Shown here one piece after another: positions 12,601 to 20,927 of a stretch of 64,000 nucleotides of DNA. Both the position numbers and the translations under genes were made by a program. The notes beneath the pieces were generated by a model. The model saw only the letters and a list, made by a program, of their open reading frames with translations. It was not told the DNA's origin and searched no databases. Numbering within the stretch: position 1 is the stretch's first letter; the number at the start of each line of letters is the position of its first letter. Source of the stretch: Siphonodentalium dalli. Taxonomy: Eukaryota; Mollusca; Scaphopoda; Gadilida; Siphonodentaliidae. The stretch lies in the NCBI GenBank assembly GCA_032622095.1, contig CP136066.1, positions 154,841,152-154,905,151 of the forward strand, written 5' to 3'.

Positions 12601-15055
12601 TGGGTAATTAATTGATTCTGATAACTGAAGCTTCTTTTGAAGAAATATTATTGTTGTTGGAATCTGTTTTATATGGGGACCATCAAATCGGATTGTGTGC
12701 CTGTAAATAGAGTAATTATTGTGCAAAAATGTTCCTTAGGTGTATTATAATGCTGTTGATACCAGTGGCAGGGATTTTACAATTTTGTTCAGTTTTATTT
12801 TTGTTTGGTATGGTCAGACATGGAACTAACTTTTTGAGCATGCATACATCATGTGAGATAGGATTGACAATTGGGTGTTTGGATTTACCAGCTTCTTAAA
12901 TGGGTAAATGTAAAATATTAGGATAATGGGTTTTTATTGCATGCTGGTCACAAAATAATTTTTAAAACCCACACATTTATATCACCCACAAAAAAAGAGC
13001 TTCAAAATTGATGGTATAAGGCCAAAAAAATCAATTATTTGAGTCTCAATTCAATTTTTTTTCTGATTAAATGATTTTTTTTTTGGTCATAATTTCAAAA
13101 ATCGAAATAAAACGTCGAATGCAGGCATTTATTTCAATGCGGCAGTGACTTAGACTCAACTGTTATTTTTTGTTTAGCCTAATATACACGTTTTTTCTTT
13201 AATTTATTTTTTTCTGATTACAGGGTCGGGCTGAAGGATCAGTTTATACAGATGATTACCACACCTATAACTATAGAAAGGGACAATATAACTATAGAAA
13301 ATTTACCTTCAATAAAAAAAATATCTTGAAAAATAGGTGAGACTACACTTAATAAATAGGCTATGCATCTTCTTGGATCATATTGTATTCCACTGAGACT
13401 ATCACCCCCCCCCCCCCCCCCCCCCCAAATCACTTAACCCACACAGTAAAGGAAAGTTTGTTTTTCTTGAAGAAAATTATTGGGGTAGATGTTGAAACAT
13501 ATTGTCTGCAGTGACAATAATGGAAGCAATGAATAACTTGATAATAGTTTGAAAAATAAAACAATTTTTAAATTTTTAGTGCACAGTGCTTTTGTCATCA
13601 AATTAACGGTATCAACTATTTCACTCATGAAATTGAATGGTGCCCAGTTCAGTGTTGACTACGTGCCTGACCAACATCTATCAGATGTCATCTTAGAAGA
13701 TGTTTTATTTTGAAACTCCAGTTGTGTTTTCAAAGTGAGATTTATGTCTCGAACATTGTTCAATATATGTCGAAACAGCTTCAAATCTGACAGAGGTGAA
13801 CTGTTTCAGTAACAGTTGTGTAACAAAATAATGAGCGATTAACTTTATATTTTTTAGTAATGGTGATCCTAATGGGAGTTACTCTACTGAGGAATGGGTA
13901 GAAAAAATTGTGATAATAGGTATAAAAAGAAAACCTACAAGTGTTAACCTTACCGGTAAGTGTTATACTCATACTTAAATTGTCCCCAAGTGAGATCATG
14001 TGATATATAGGATTATTGTATGATCATAACTTTATACTAAATCATATCGAAAAAGGGTTGGTAAATCACTAGATCTACTGGATTTTCCTATAAATAGGAA
14101 TGATTGGTTGATAATAAGCTCACGACATCATGAGTTATTAATAGGAATTGTAAATTGATATAAATCTCTGGGTTAAATTTTGACTTGTTGAAACACTTTG
14201 TTGTGCATTTGATAGATCCATGTATATATAAGCACAGATCCTTATGGTATTTCAGGCCTAATGGGGTTGTGCTAACATTGGTAGATCATATAATAGAACA
14301 CTTATTGCATTGTTTGGAGGTCGACATGAGGATTTATCAACCCTTGGAAGTTAATATTCACCTCGGCTTGTGGTGAATATTAACTTCCCTTTGTTGATAT
14401 TTTATAATATGGATATTAACTGATATTTTGCATTATAAATTAGCAAATCCTGAATTACTAGAACGAAACTCTATTTCCAGTTCTCAATTTTACAGAAGTC
14501 ATTTGTTAGGTTACATTATCTATGGGAAAATAAATTCATTGGTTGTTAAACGTTATAACCCATAAATATTGGACCAGCATGATAAAATGTACAGTTACAG
14601 TATAGAGTATCCACATACAGTGATGCCCTAAATAATCCTTAACCACAGCAGAATTATGGGTAATTTTTCAAGATTTAGTTGGAAATATGGCTTGTTGCCA
14701 TTCATCGGAAAGCTCTCAGTGAGTCTCGCATATATAAGAGAATACATTGGCCTAACAATACTGACCCTGACCTTATAAGCCAGTGCATTCTCTTATATCT
14801 CTTATATCTTCTATGGGAGACTTGCATGTATAAGAGAATGCAATGGCACAGGATCTTTAATGCTGCACCAGCACAGCTCCCGTCATGAACCTCATGAAAG
14901 GGTTAAAGCGAGAGATTAATTGCTCTTAATTATTTTTTGTTGCAGGGGCCAGCAATAAATCATTGTCATTCAAGTATGACGGGAGCAAAAACTTATTGGT
15001 GATCAAGAAACCGGGAGTTAATATTGCCAATGATTGGTTAATATCATTACTGTGA
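475..15055 (+). CDS. GANAB: Glucosidase II catalytic alpha subunit, C-terminal part (11 exons)
   Basis: Glucosidase II alpha is a GH31 enzyme of the endoplasmic reticulum. With its beta subunit it removes the two inner alpha-1,3-linked glucoses from N-glycans, which controls entry to and exit from the calnexin/calreticulin cycle. Coding segments are 475-677, 1582-1805, 3279-3375, 4786-4946, 7617-7866, 8815-8891, 9895-9969, 10746-10859, 13224-13336, 13858-13955 and 14946-15055. All introns are GT-AG and the phases join without a shift. The result is about 506 residues plus one base of a split first codon, ending in TGA. Visible GH31 motifs are WNDMNEP (nucleophile Asp at 1692-1694), VWTGDN (acid/base Asp at 4803-4805), [11 protein letters not shown] and [11 protein letters not shown]. 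The end [11 protein letters not shown] matches the family C-terminus. Similarity to human GANAB, recalled from knowledge, runs through every exon. The N-terminal part lies left of the window. No frameshift or missing key residue was seen. Confidence 0.96.
828..1055 (+). repeat. Dispersed repeat with CCATCC/GTCC-rich head
   Basis: Starts with a small hairpin (CCCTGCAAACAAAGTTTGGC) and continues with a GTCCATCCATC-type pyrimidine stretch and text such as TGATATTTGGTATG. The layout is shared with the other GTCC-rich repeats in this window (4135, 4985). Confidence 0.5.
1069..1191 (+). repeat. ATTACA microsatellite
   Basis: Imperfect ATTACA hexamer repeats interrupted by TTGCAATGTAATTAATTAC blocks. 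The block itself occurs twice, so the tract is a small compound satellite. Confidence 0.8.
1582..1805 (+). CDS. GANAB: GANAB exon b: catalytic nucleophile exon
   Basis: Acceptor CATTTTGCAG, donor GTAGGT at 1806. It encodes [11 protein letters not shown]...[17 protein letters not shown]...[16 protein letters not shown]. The Asp of WNDMNEP (1692-1694) is the GH31 nucleophile. An alternative donor four bases downstream (GTATAA at 1810) would break the frame with the next exon. Confidence 0.96.
2204..2902. mobile_element. Family L element (Harbinger-like, non-autonomous), 699 bp
   Basis: Terminal inverted repeats start GGCCAAAAAAAAAAAG on the left and, read in reverse from the right end, GGCCAAAAAAAAAAAAGG, followed by TTTTGGTTCTC.GGC on both sides. 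It is flanked by TTA at 2201-2203 and TTA at 2903-2905. GGCC ends with a 3-bp TWA duplication fit PIF/Harbinger elements. The interior has no ORF of note and contains a CGGCCC/GCGGCGGGG block. Confidence 0.7.
3036..3245. mobile_element. Family A foldback element
   Basis: Two inverted arms of about 100 bp around a GAAAGCTCTCAGTGATG tip. Ends are TACAGTAATGCCC and GGGCATTACTGTA. It lies 33 bp before a GANAB acceptor. Confidence 0.85.
3279..3375 (+). CDS. GANAB: GANAB exon c
   Basis: Acceptor TTTATTTCAG, donor GTAAGT at 3376. It encodes [18 protein letters not shown] and then [13 protein letters not shown] plus the first base of Gly, matching the HMATADGL...[13 protein letters not shown] stretch of GANAB. 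Confidence 0.95.
3376..4785 (+). other. GANAB intron
   Basis: Positions 3400-4130 carry no recognisable coding sequence; the 93-107 codon ORFs there match nothing. A GTCC-rich repeat occupies 4135-4736. Confidence 0.6.
4135..4736 (+). repeat. GTCC-rich dispersed repeat
   Basis: Starts GGGGGGTATACTGGATTGA, has (GTCC)n at 4168-4235, then three diverged copies of a unit containing AACCGATTTCAATAATTTTT, and ends GGGGGTATGCTAGCACTCGA. Related elements lie at 4985-5512 and 8220-8365. Confidence 0.7.
4786..4946 (+). CDS. GANAB: GANAB exon d: acid/base Asp exon
   Basis: Acceptor CATTCTCCAG, donor GTGAGT at 4947. It encodes [20 protein letters not shown] followed by [19 protein letters not shown] and [15 protein letters not shown]. 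The Asp of WTGDN (4803-4805) is the expected acid/base residue. Confidence 0.96.
4985..5512 (+). repeat. GTCC-rich dispersed repeat, second copy
   Basis: Starts GGGGTATACTGGATTACATG and ends TGGGGTATCCCAGCACCCGT. The interior contains a tandem pair of about 165 bp (CCATGGGTGATTGGATCTCA / CCATGGGTTATTGGATCTCA). Inside a GANAB intron. Confidence 0.7.
5513..7616 (+). other. GANAB intron, rest
   Basis: Apart from a hairpin at 6236-6349 and a cluster of GGTTAAC-like words near 6625-6710, nothing was recognised. Confidence 0.5.
6236..6349. repeat. Inverted repeat (hairpin) in intron
   Basis: Left arm ATTGTGGTGGATTGACGGTA...TGGCTTGGA pairs with right arm TCCAAGCCGTCAATG...CAATCTAACACAATAAT, arms about 45 bp with mismatches. 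Probably the remnant of a small foldback element. Confidence 0.6.
7617..7866 (+). CDS. GANAB: GANAB exon e: end of the GH31 barrel
   Basis: Acceptor ACGTTTCCAG, donor GTAAGT at 7867. It encodes [20 protein letters not shown], then [40 protein letters not shown] and QYTI plus one base of Ser. FFRAHAH is a strongly conserved GH31 block that lines the active site. Confidence 0.96.
7964..8098. mobile_element. Family B element, internally deleted
   Basis: The left end matches the GAAGCTTCCTGAAATTTT...AAAACCCTGTGC arm and the right end the TTTAATGCTGCACCAGTGCA arm of family B. Most of the interior is missing. Confidence 0.65.
8145..8215. mobile_element. Family A fragment (hairpin tip only)
   Basis: GTTGCCATTCATCGGAAAGC and its inverse GAGCTTTCTGATGAATGGCA remain; the outer arms are lost. 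A GTCC-repeat tail follows at about 8220-8365. Confidence 0.65.
8815..8891 (+). CDS. GANAB: GANAB exon f
   Basis: Acceptor TTATTGAAG, donor GTAAGC at 8892. It completes Ser and encodes [20 protein letters not shown] then PGDTQ, matching the DALLVHPV...VQVYLPG segment that begins the domain after the barrel. Confidence 0.93.
9583..9722. mobile_element. Family C3 fragment
   Basis: Contains the C3 core hairpin (GATAATAAGTTTAACGGCCA / TTGTTGAACTTATTATCTGA) and the AACTACTCATCAATGA end. The outer left end is missing. Confidence 0.6.
9895..9969 (+). CDS. GANAB: GANAB exon g
   Basis: Acceptor CTTTCTTTAG, donor GTAAGT at 9970. It encodes [20 protein letters not shown] then AKIDK, matching VWYDIQSYQ of GANAB. 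Confidence 0.95.
10624..10722. mobile_element. Family A, right half only
   Basis: Starts at the hairpin tip (CCGATGAATGGCAACAAGCC) and runs to GGGCATTACTGTA. The left arm is absent. It ends 24 bp before a GANAB exon. Confidence 0.8.
10746..10859 (+). CDS. GANAB: GANAB exon h
   Basis: Acceptor CTCTTTAAG, donor GTGAAT at 10860. It encodes [20 protein letters not shown] then [18 protein letters not shown], matching [12 protein letters not shown]...RSSECMKDDPITLFVAL of GANAB. Confidence 0.95.
11390..11580. promoter_or_regulatory. CpG-rich block inside the family L element
   Basis: By eye about 20 CpG dinucleotides occur in 190 bp (for example GATTCGCG, TTAGCGCGTGG, GGCGAGTT), far above the CpG-poor surroundings. 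It lies just upstream of the ORF at 11797 and could be the element's promoter. No TATA or start site is assigned; the promoter role is inference. Confidence 0.4.
11797..12111 (+). CDS. Unrecognised 104-aa ORF inside the family L element
   Basis: Starts at the first ATG of an open frame that begins at 11764 and ends TGA at 12109-12111. The N-terminal half is acidic ([33 protein letters not shown]). The C-terminal half carries four Cys and one His in a zinc-finger-like spacing (CIKCGG...GCHPQC), then a basic tail ([14 protein letters not shown]). I do not recognise the family. A second open frame at 11615-11773, one base out of register, reads [20 protein letters not shown] before a stop, so this may be the remains of a longer protein cut by a one-base shift. 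It could be a transposon accessory protein, a captured host fragment or a chance ORF. Confidence 0.4.
   Translation: MAEKIFIDEDESAESIPTNINPYICEIDTDASDGDSSQNDHEEVRKKKPYVHMSISFPDICIKCGGMEDLDKVDGCHPQCKTRLEKFLTVLSRKRNFSVRNRRS
13020..13179. mobile_element. Family L MITE, 160 bp
   Basis: Left end GGCCAAAAAAATCAATTATT; the right end read in reverse is GGCTAAACAAAAAATAACAG. TAA flanks both sides (13017-13019 and 13180-13182). A GAGTCTCAA/GTTGAGTC pair lies inside the ends. It sits 44 bp before a GANAB exon. Confidence 0.65.
13224..13336 (+). CDS. GANAB: GANAB exon i
   Basis: Acceptor TGATTACAG with the exon opening at the following GGT; donor GTGAGA at 13337. It encodes [20 protein letters not shown] then [17 protein letters not shown] plus two bases, matching GELFLDDGHTFNYQ...FLLRRFSF. 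Confidence 0.92.
13405..13426. repeat. Homopolymer, 22 C
   Basis: An uninterrupted C run in a GANAB intron. Its length is likely to vary between reads or alleles. Confidence 0.9.
13858..13955 (+). CDS. GANAB: GANAB exon j
   Basis: Acceptor TATTTTTTAG, donor GTAAGT at 13956. It encodes [20 protein letters not shown] then [13 protein letters not shown] plus one base of Gly, matching DPEGHFETPIWIERVVIIG of GANAB. Confidence 0.93.
14333..14400. repeat. Short perfect-arm hairpin in intron
   Basis: TATCAACCCTTGGAAGTTAA and TTAACTTCCCTTTGTTGATA are the outer parts of arms of about 28 bp, with a loop TCGGCTTG. No flanking duplication was identified. Confidence 0.6.
14616..14722. mobile_element. Family A, left half only
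   Basis: Runs from TACAGTGATGCCC to the hairpin tip (GAAAGCTCTCAGTGAG) and then passes straight into family B sequence, so the right arm was lost at the tip. Confidence 0.75.
14709..14907. mobile_element. Family B element fused to family A
   Basis: Contains CGCATATATAAGAGAATACA, GGCCTAACAATA and the TTTAATGCTGCACCAGCACA end, followed by CTCATGAAAGGGTTAA. The left end is replaced by the family A half-element. Confidence 0.7.
14946..15055 (+). CDS. GANAB: GANAB last exon
   Basis: Acceptor TTTGTTGCAG. It encodes [20 protein letters not shown] then [16 protein letters not shown] and stop TGA at 15053-15055. It matches the [20 protein letters not shown]...DW end of GANAB. Confidence 0.95.
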
Positions 15056-15072
15056 ATAGTCTGAATCGCTCT

Positions 15073-15078
15073 AATAAA
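15073..15078 (+). terminator. Polyadenylation signal AATAAA (proximal) for GANAB
   Basis: AATAAA 18 bp after the stop codon. A second AATAAA at 15658-15663 lies beyond a C3 insertion. Which one is used cannot be told from sequence. Confidence 0.4.
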
Positions 15079-15097
15079 CACCTCTGTTTTCAATCGG

Positions 15098-15355
15098 TTA
15101 ACCCTTTCTTTTCTAATTGGATTCTCTCATTCAGTTATAAAATTATACGTTGGAATGGTCCATCATTCGTTTGGAGGGATGTTTGGGTGATATAAGCAGA
15201 CGACAGATAAAAAAAAGTGAATAATGAGTACTATTTATTGAGGGAAATTTTCAGATAATAAGTTCAACAAACGCGGTTTTTTGTTGAACTTATTATCTGA
15301 TCATATCCCAAGGAATAACTGCTCATCAATGAATGTTTAGTAAAGAAAGGGTTAA
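15098..15355. mobile_element. Family C3 element, complete, TTAA ends
   Basis: Starts TTAACCCTTTCTTTTCTAAT and ends TAAAGAAAGGGTTAA, with an internal hairpin (CAGATAATAAGTTCAACAAA / TTGTTGAACTTATTATCTGA). CCC ends on a TTAA target resemble piggyBac-type non-autonomous elements. It lies in or just after the GANAB 3' UTR. Confidence 0.8.
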
Positions 15356-15657
15356 CTTTTTCATTCATAACCATGATACATTTTGAAACTGATTCAGTAA
15401 TTTGTGATAACGCACATTCTAAAGTAGCCTTCAGATGAGTCTGTTGCTTTAAATTGGATTACGCGTACATTACGTTGTATCCGTTTTTTGCATGCAACAT
15501 TACCTGTTAATGCATGCTATGGAGAGATTATATTTTCAATGCAATGTACAGTGTGACACATACCTTATAAGGCATTGATCATGACGTTTGTTGCTTTCAA
15601 TCGATAAAAGATGGTTGTTGTCTTCGAAGTGAAGGAAAATCAACTTGTATTTATGTC

Positions 15658-15663
15658 AATAAA
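15658..15663 (+). terminator. Polyadenylation signal AATAAA (distal) for GANAB
   Basis: AATAAA in ATGTCAATAAAGTG, 603 bp after the stop, a candidate distal signal. Confidence 0.4.
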
Positions 15664-16443
15664 GTGTTAGTTGTTGAGATTTTTTATATTATCGTAGAAT
15701 TAATTTATTACAGATAGATTGATTTACAATTGTATTTATTCCAATATCAAACTTATTAGCTGTAATTATTAATCGGAAGCTCTTCGATATAATGCAATGT
15801 ACTTACCTGTGTCAACGGCTTAACACAGACAATGGATCGTGTCAACGCAACGTACAGATGGATGCAACGGATTCGTCTGAATGCTACTATATCCCACCAA
15901 ATCTCACTTATCTCATTTGGACATTCTACTGCACCAGTTCCTCCCTGGTCTAAGTTTCCTCTTATCGACATGATTCGACAGATTATTCATGTAGAAGTTG
16001 ACCTTTTTGCCTAATTATATAGAGAGTAATCAATTGGTTCAGAGAATTACATAAAATAATTCACGAGAGCCAAGAGACATTGGTAAGAAACGAGTGAGCC
16101 TCGAGTGAATTAACGTAATTCTTGGAACTAATTTATTACTGTATTTATTACACTTCTGCATCAATTTGATTTGCCAAATATGAGTAAAACACCCAGATGT
16201 GGAGACAGATCAACCATAAAAAATTAAGTCTAGATCAGTAAGCGACGTAACTTCAATGACATCATGAGAAATGACATAATTCACTAGTGACAATACCATT
16301 TTAAATTAATGGCGTTTTCAATGGAAATTATGCATAGGAGTTTAATAATATGAAATATTTTGCCTCTCAGATGAAAACAATAATAATTAAATGTCTTACT
16401 GTCCAATCATATATGTTGTTTATTACTTGATGCGGAACATATC
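15664..16443. other. Intergenic, nothing recognised
   Basis: AT-rich with short chance ORFs on both strands; no repeat partner was seen elsewhere in the window. Confidence 0.5.
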
Positions 16444-16584
16444 TAAGCCTGCAAATATATCGCGTGTCTGTCTTTGCAAAATGAGGTCCCCAGAGGGTGT
16501 ATTTGGTGATGCTAGCCCGCTATGTGGGGTAGCATCACTAAATTCACCCTCAGGCGACCTCATTCTGCAAATGTCCGGCACCAT
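16444..16584. mobile_element. Family D, single hairpin unit
   Basis: GCCTGCAAATAT...GTCCCCAGAGGGTGTATTTG, centre GCCCGCTATGTGGGGTAGC, and inverse CAAATTCACCCTCAGGCGAC-like arm. One of the two hairpins found in long D copies. Confidence 0.75.
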
Positions 16585-16679
16585 GTTTTTCTACCTGGAG
16601 ACTGACACTTAAAGTTCTCGACAATCTGAACCTCTCTATTGAGACCTCTTTCAAAAAGCACTGATAAGTTGCAGCAGTT

Positions 16680-16704
16680 CCCCCCCCCCCCCCCCCCCCC
16701 CCCC
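16680..16704. repeat. Homopolymer C run
   Basis: About 25 consecutive C, intergenic. Confidence 0.9.
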
Positions 16705-17377
16705 AAGAAACATCCAGTATGTTCTGATTTTCAGCTGTATCCTATTGTAGAACTGAGGTGTTTATTTTCAGTTGTGAGGCCTATATACAGCCTTGTGCCA
16801 TTAACACATCTTTCTTTTCATCACTCAGTTTCTTTAAATTCATGAAGGTTTATGCATAACTTATATTGTGTATCTGATTATATTTATAAGTATTATTGAA
16901 GGCATTCCTCAATCCAGTTTTACATCATTAGTCAGAAATACTTTCTCTGTTCTCTATTTTCTGAGGTTGAACTGCAGTGGTCTTTGACCTCTAAATGGCT
17001 TTCCAGTTGTGAGCTACGCGAATGATTCACATGACAATTGCAGTGCCTTCAGAGAATTTCTGTGTAATTGCTTTCCACTTCATCAGTATTCCTGTATGAC
17101 TCAGGTTATTTCTTCATTAGAAATACCTCCCTTGACCTTGACCATAATGTGAACAGTCGATTCGCATCTACTGTCATGAATGCTCCTACTTACAACTTCA
17201 TCATTTTATGTCAACGACAAAATAACTATGCACAATTCACGACGTCGCAGCTAATTTAGAGCATGTACATTATCTGCGCTGGTGAATTATGATGCTGCCT
17301 GAAAGTGCAGTTACACCCTGTTTTCTATTTGGAGGGTCCGTATGATCGTGTGCACCGATTGCCATGCATAAGGGCTC

Positions 17378-17609
17378 TAACCTTTTCATGATGAGAGTAG
17401 CGCTGGTGCAGCATTAAAGATCCTGTGTCAGTGCATTCTCTAATATATGCGAGTCTCCCATACGGAGCCTCTCATATATAAGAGAATTAACTGGCTTACA
17501 AGGTCACGGTAAATAAATGTTAGGCCTATGGGAGACTCGCATATATAAGATAATACATTGGTACAGGATTTTCGCAAAATTTTAGTAAGCTCCCGTCATG
17601 GAAGGGTTA
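17378..17609. mobile_element. Family B element
   Basis: CTAACCTTTTCATGATGAGA on the left, CGTCATGGAAGGGTTA on the right, with two CATATATAAGA hairpin cores between. The left TTAA is mutated to CTAA. Confidence 0.75.
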
Positions 17610-17870
17610 TTATTAGACCACTGCAGTTCACCTTTTATCAAATTTATTTTATGGTAATACAGCAATTCATTGAAGATTTCAACTACATTTTCACTTTCAT
17701 TCCATTCATTGTGGTTTCATATTTTATTGTTCTCAATAGATATTTGTAAATATATAGAGGTTGCAGTTGTATATGTAAATTTTTGATAGTGCTGATGTCA
17801 CGTTGATGTATTCATTTGAGGTACCATTTTGTTGTATGGGTGTTATCATGTCAGTAAAACATTCACCCCT

Positions 17871-18235
17871 CCAAGCCTGAAAATAGTGTGCCTGTAATTT
17901 GCAGAATGAGGTCCCCAGAGGGTATATTTAGTGATTCTATCATGCACAGAAGGCTAGCATCACCAAATTCACCCTCTGGGGACCTCATTCTGCTTAGGCC
18001 TCATTTTATGGGAAGTATATATTCTGAAATTAACATTGATTTTTAGTTACTTTTTCCCTTCGGGAGAGTTTCTATATCCCCTAATTTGCAGAAGATAAAA
18101 TGGATAATCGAAGCGACTAGTGTACATCACCAACTTCAACTGGGGAACTTCAATCTGATCTTAGATCTCCCATAGCAGTTAAGGACTAAGCAGAATGAGG
18201 TTCCCAGAGGGTGAATTTAGTGATGCTAAAACCTG
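17871..18235. mobile_element. Family D element, right end truncated
   Basis: Begins CAAGCCTGAAAATAGTGTGC with the first hairpin, has the middle TTTGCAGAAGATAAAATG, and stops inside the second hairpin after GTGAATTTAGTGATGCT. Confidence 0.7.
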
Positions 18236-18615
18236 TAAGGTGAAAAGAAAAGTGTCAACTTCCATATTTAGATCATTAGATATCAATTTTATGATATACC
18301 TTTGGTGCTTGGATATAAGGCTAATTCATCCCCTCATCTCATTTTGGATTTGAAACTTAATTATACATGTTAATACAATTGCAACCTTTATGTGATGTGT
18401 CTTTTGAATCAGAAAGTGGATTTACTGATTGAAGATTTTGTTACTTATGATTATTAGACATGTGATCTTATCTTTGGTGTGATAACTAATAGTGCTATTT
18501 TCATTCTCGATAAATGATTGCCCTTTGTTATACATGTGTTGTGGTATTGTGGATAAATGGCTTGATTTCAGGTCATGCAGTAATTTAAAGGCTTGATTCC
18601 AGGTCATGCGGTAAT

Positions 18616-18845
18616 TTAACCCTTTGATGACGGGAGCTGTGCTGGTGCAGCATTAAAGATCCTGTGCCAGTGCATTCTATATATGTTAGTCTCTCATAGG
18701 GAGCCTCGTGTATATAAAGCACTGGCTTTCATGGTCAAGGTAAATATTGTTAGGCCAATGCATCGTCTTGTATATGCGAGGCTTCCTATGCATTGGCACA
18801 GGGTTTTTGCAAAATTTCTGGAAGCTCCAGTCATCGAAGGGTTAA
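18616..18845. mobile_element. Family B element with TTAA target duplication
   Basis: TTAACCCTTTGATGACGGGA to CATCGAAGGGTTAA. The host site is part of a short tandem of TTAAAGGCTTGATTCCAGGT present before the element (about 18586) and after it (18842), so the TTAA insertion point is clear. Confidence 0.8.
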
Positions 18846-19179
18846 AGGCTTGATTCCATGTCATGCGATAATTTTTTGTCAGATTGGAAATCGATCCTAA
18901 TTCAATTACATAACATGCAATTTAAAGATGTTTCGTCTATTCTCAGCAACAATTCCAACAAAATTTTTTCAATGAATCTGTTTTTATTTTTGAATGTATG
19001 CATCTGTTGTTACACATAGCTTGAAAGTGTTTTAAAAGACTGATTGTCAATAATAAAAAATATTACAGCTGAATAGAGTAATGTTCTAAGAACCAACTTT
19101 TTCTGTCCAAGATTGTTAAAAAAAAAATTGGAAAAATAAAATAAAATAATTTTATAGTGAGTGACAGAAGCTCCTTTGA

Positions 19180-19676
19180 CTGGTCTCTCTGACCTTAAAT
19201 CATTTATTTGTCCCCCTGAATCGATACAGAAAGTTCAGGGAAGATAATTCACCTTTACACATCTTTAAATATTACCTTTCACAATTTTACAGGAACATCA
19301 CTGTTTCCATGTCAAATGTCTATAGTAATGCCCTAAATAATCGACTCCTTAACCACAGCAGAATTATGGCAATTTTTCAGGATTTAGTCAGAAATATGGC
19401 TTGTTGCCATTCATCGGAAAGCTCTCAGTGAGAGCTTTCTGATGAATGGCAATAAGCCATATTTCCGACTAAATCCTGAAAAATTGACATAATTCTGCTG
19501 TGGTTAAGGAGTCGATTATTTAGGGCATTACTATAGACATTTGACATGGAAACAGTGATGTTCCTGTAAAATTGTGAAAGGTAATATTTAAAGATGTGTA
19601 AAGGTGAATTATCTTCCCTGAACTTTCTGTATCGATTCAGGGGGACAAATAAATGATTTAAGGTCAGAGAGACCAG
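19180..19676. repeat. 497-bp near-perfect palindrome centred on a family A element
   Basis: Arms 19180-19427 and 19429-19676 are inverted copies centred at 19428. The inner part (19321-19535) is a family A foldback. The outer 140 bp of each arm (CTGGTCTCTCTGACCTTAAA ... and its inverse) is not part of family A elsewhere in the window. Confidence 0.85.
19321..19535. mobile_element. Family A foldback element inside the palindrome
   Basis: TAGTAATGCCCTAAATAATC to GGGCATTACTA, with variants CAATAAGCC and ATTGACATAA that mark this copy and the extra half copy that follows. Confidence 0.85.
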
Positions 19677-19780
19677 AGCTTTCTGATGAATGGCAATAAG
19701 CCATATTTCCGACTAAATCCTGAAAAATTGACATAATTCTGCTGTGGTTAAGGAGTCAATTATTTAGGGCATTACTGTAC
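19677..19780. mobile_element. Extra family A right half, duplicated from the neighbour
   Basis: Begins exactly at the hairpin tip (AGCTTTCTGATGAATGGCAA) and shares the variants CAATAAGCC and ATTGACATAA with 19435-19535, so it is a local duplicate, not an independent insertion. Confidence 0.75.
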
Positions 19781-20078
19781 TTAACCCTTTGAACCCCAGC
19801 GGCCGGAATACCGGCCGCTGCGTGAACCTCCATATACCCTAGCGGCGGTATACCGGCCGCTGAACCGGCCATTATAACGACCGCCACGTGTTTATAGCTA
19901 TGCGATTCAATAACAAATCGACGTCTAAACTCTAACCTGTAAAGTTTCATACCTGTGTCACAAATTAAACATAACCAACATCATCCAACAAGACACTATA
20001 AAATTTAAAGGAAAATCCCACGAGGAGCCCAGGGTCAGGGTGTCGGTCGTTGTAGGGCGTCAGGGTTCAAAGGGTTAA
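19781..20078. mobile_element. CpG-rich TTAA element
   Basis: TTAACCCTTTGAACCCC at the left and GGGTTCAAAGGGTTAA at the right. Inside lie two near-palindromic GCGGCCGG..TACCGGCCGC modules. Only one copy was seen in the window. Confidence 0.7.
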
Positions 20079-20463
20079 TAAATGAATAGATGAGCAAGCC
20101 ATAGAAAAATGTTGAGTGATGCATAGGCACAATAAATGTTTTGTTTAATAATAATGGAACTGAATGCATGTGTTGTGGAGTTGGACATTACTACCTGATT
20201 GTTAGTGCTGCTGCACTTGTTACGTTACTGTCTGTCAGTATATAGCAAGAGCAAGAATAGCATTATCATTCCGTTATGTGCAATATCTCCATAAATTGTT
20301 GGCTAGTAACACATGTGCGGATCTGGTTATTACATGCCTGACCAACAGCTCCTTATCTCATGCCATCCGAAATTTCTTTATTTTTTTTATGAGGATCATT
20401 TGGTTTCAAAGTTCCAGTTGTGCTGCGGAATCAAACATATTGGCTCTAACGGCGTTCCATTCA

Positions 20464-20880
20464 TTAAGGATGGTCTATCACTTCCGGGCCACAATTACAA
20501 CATAAATTTTATATATATCCCAATTTCAAGACTACAAATAGCTATTTTATGAATAAGATTACAGACAAAGCTGGGTATATTATTTATATTGATCATAAGA
20601 GCATGGTAAATCAATAGTTGAAATATAATTTGCTGTGGTTGACACTGCTAACAAGATAGAGTTATCCTTCTTGGTACACTTTCGGTATGCTCTTCAGATG
20701 AACATTTACGCGCTGATTTCTGTTTGTCCCTAAAACTGTCCTGCGGATGTGATAGAAAATTCTAAATAAAATTTATATTAATTGATAGCAACTTTTCCAG
20801 ACAGGTGTCCTCCATTCATATCTGGAGTTTTGTACCCTGGAATCTATATAAAACTTTCTAGGAAGAGATAAACCATTTTT
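20464..20880. mobile_element. Family T element
   Basis: Ends GATGGTCTATCACTTCCGGG and TTTCTAGGAAGAGATAAACC are inverted versions of each other. An inverted copy lies at 47906-48270 (TTGTAGTCTTAAAATCGGGA, GACACCTGTCTGGAAAA). Confidence 0.6.
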
Positions 20881-20927
20881 AAATTATGGAAGGGGTGTTC
20901 AAAGGATTGGGGTGTTATAACAGACAA

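Larger units (their letters stand above)
11050..12706. mobile_element. Family K element, split by a nested family L insertion
   Basis: The left part 11050-11276 is the reverse complement of the right side of the intact K element at 25488-25934 (TTTGGCTTCGGGGGTAAAAA, CCACCTGGAATAGTTGG). The right part 12558-12706 matches the left side of that copy (AATTAATTGATTCTGATAAC, GGGGACCATCAAATCGGATT). Ends are TTAAAGATAC on the left and a diverged GCCTGTAAAT on the right. Without the insert it would be about 376 bp, near the 447 bp of the intact copy. Confidence 0.75.
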
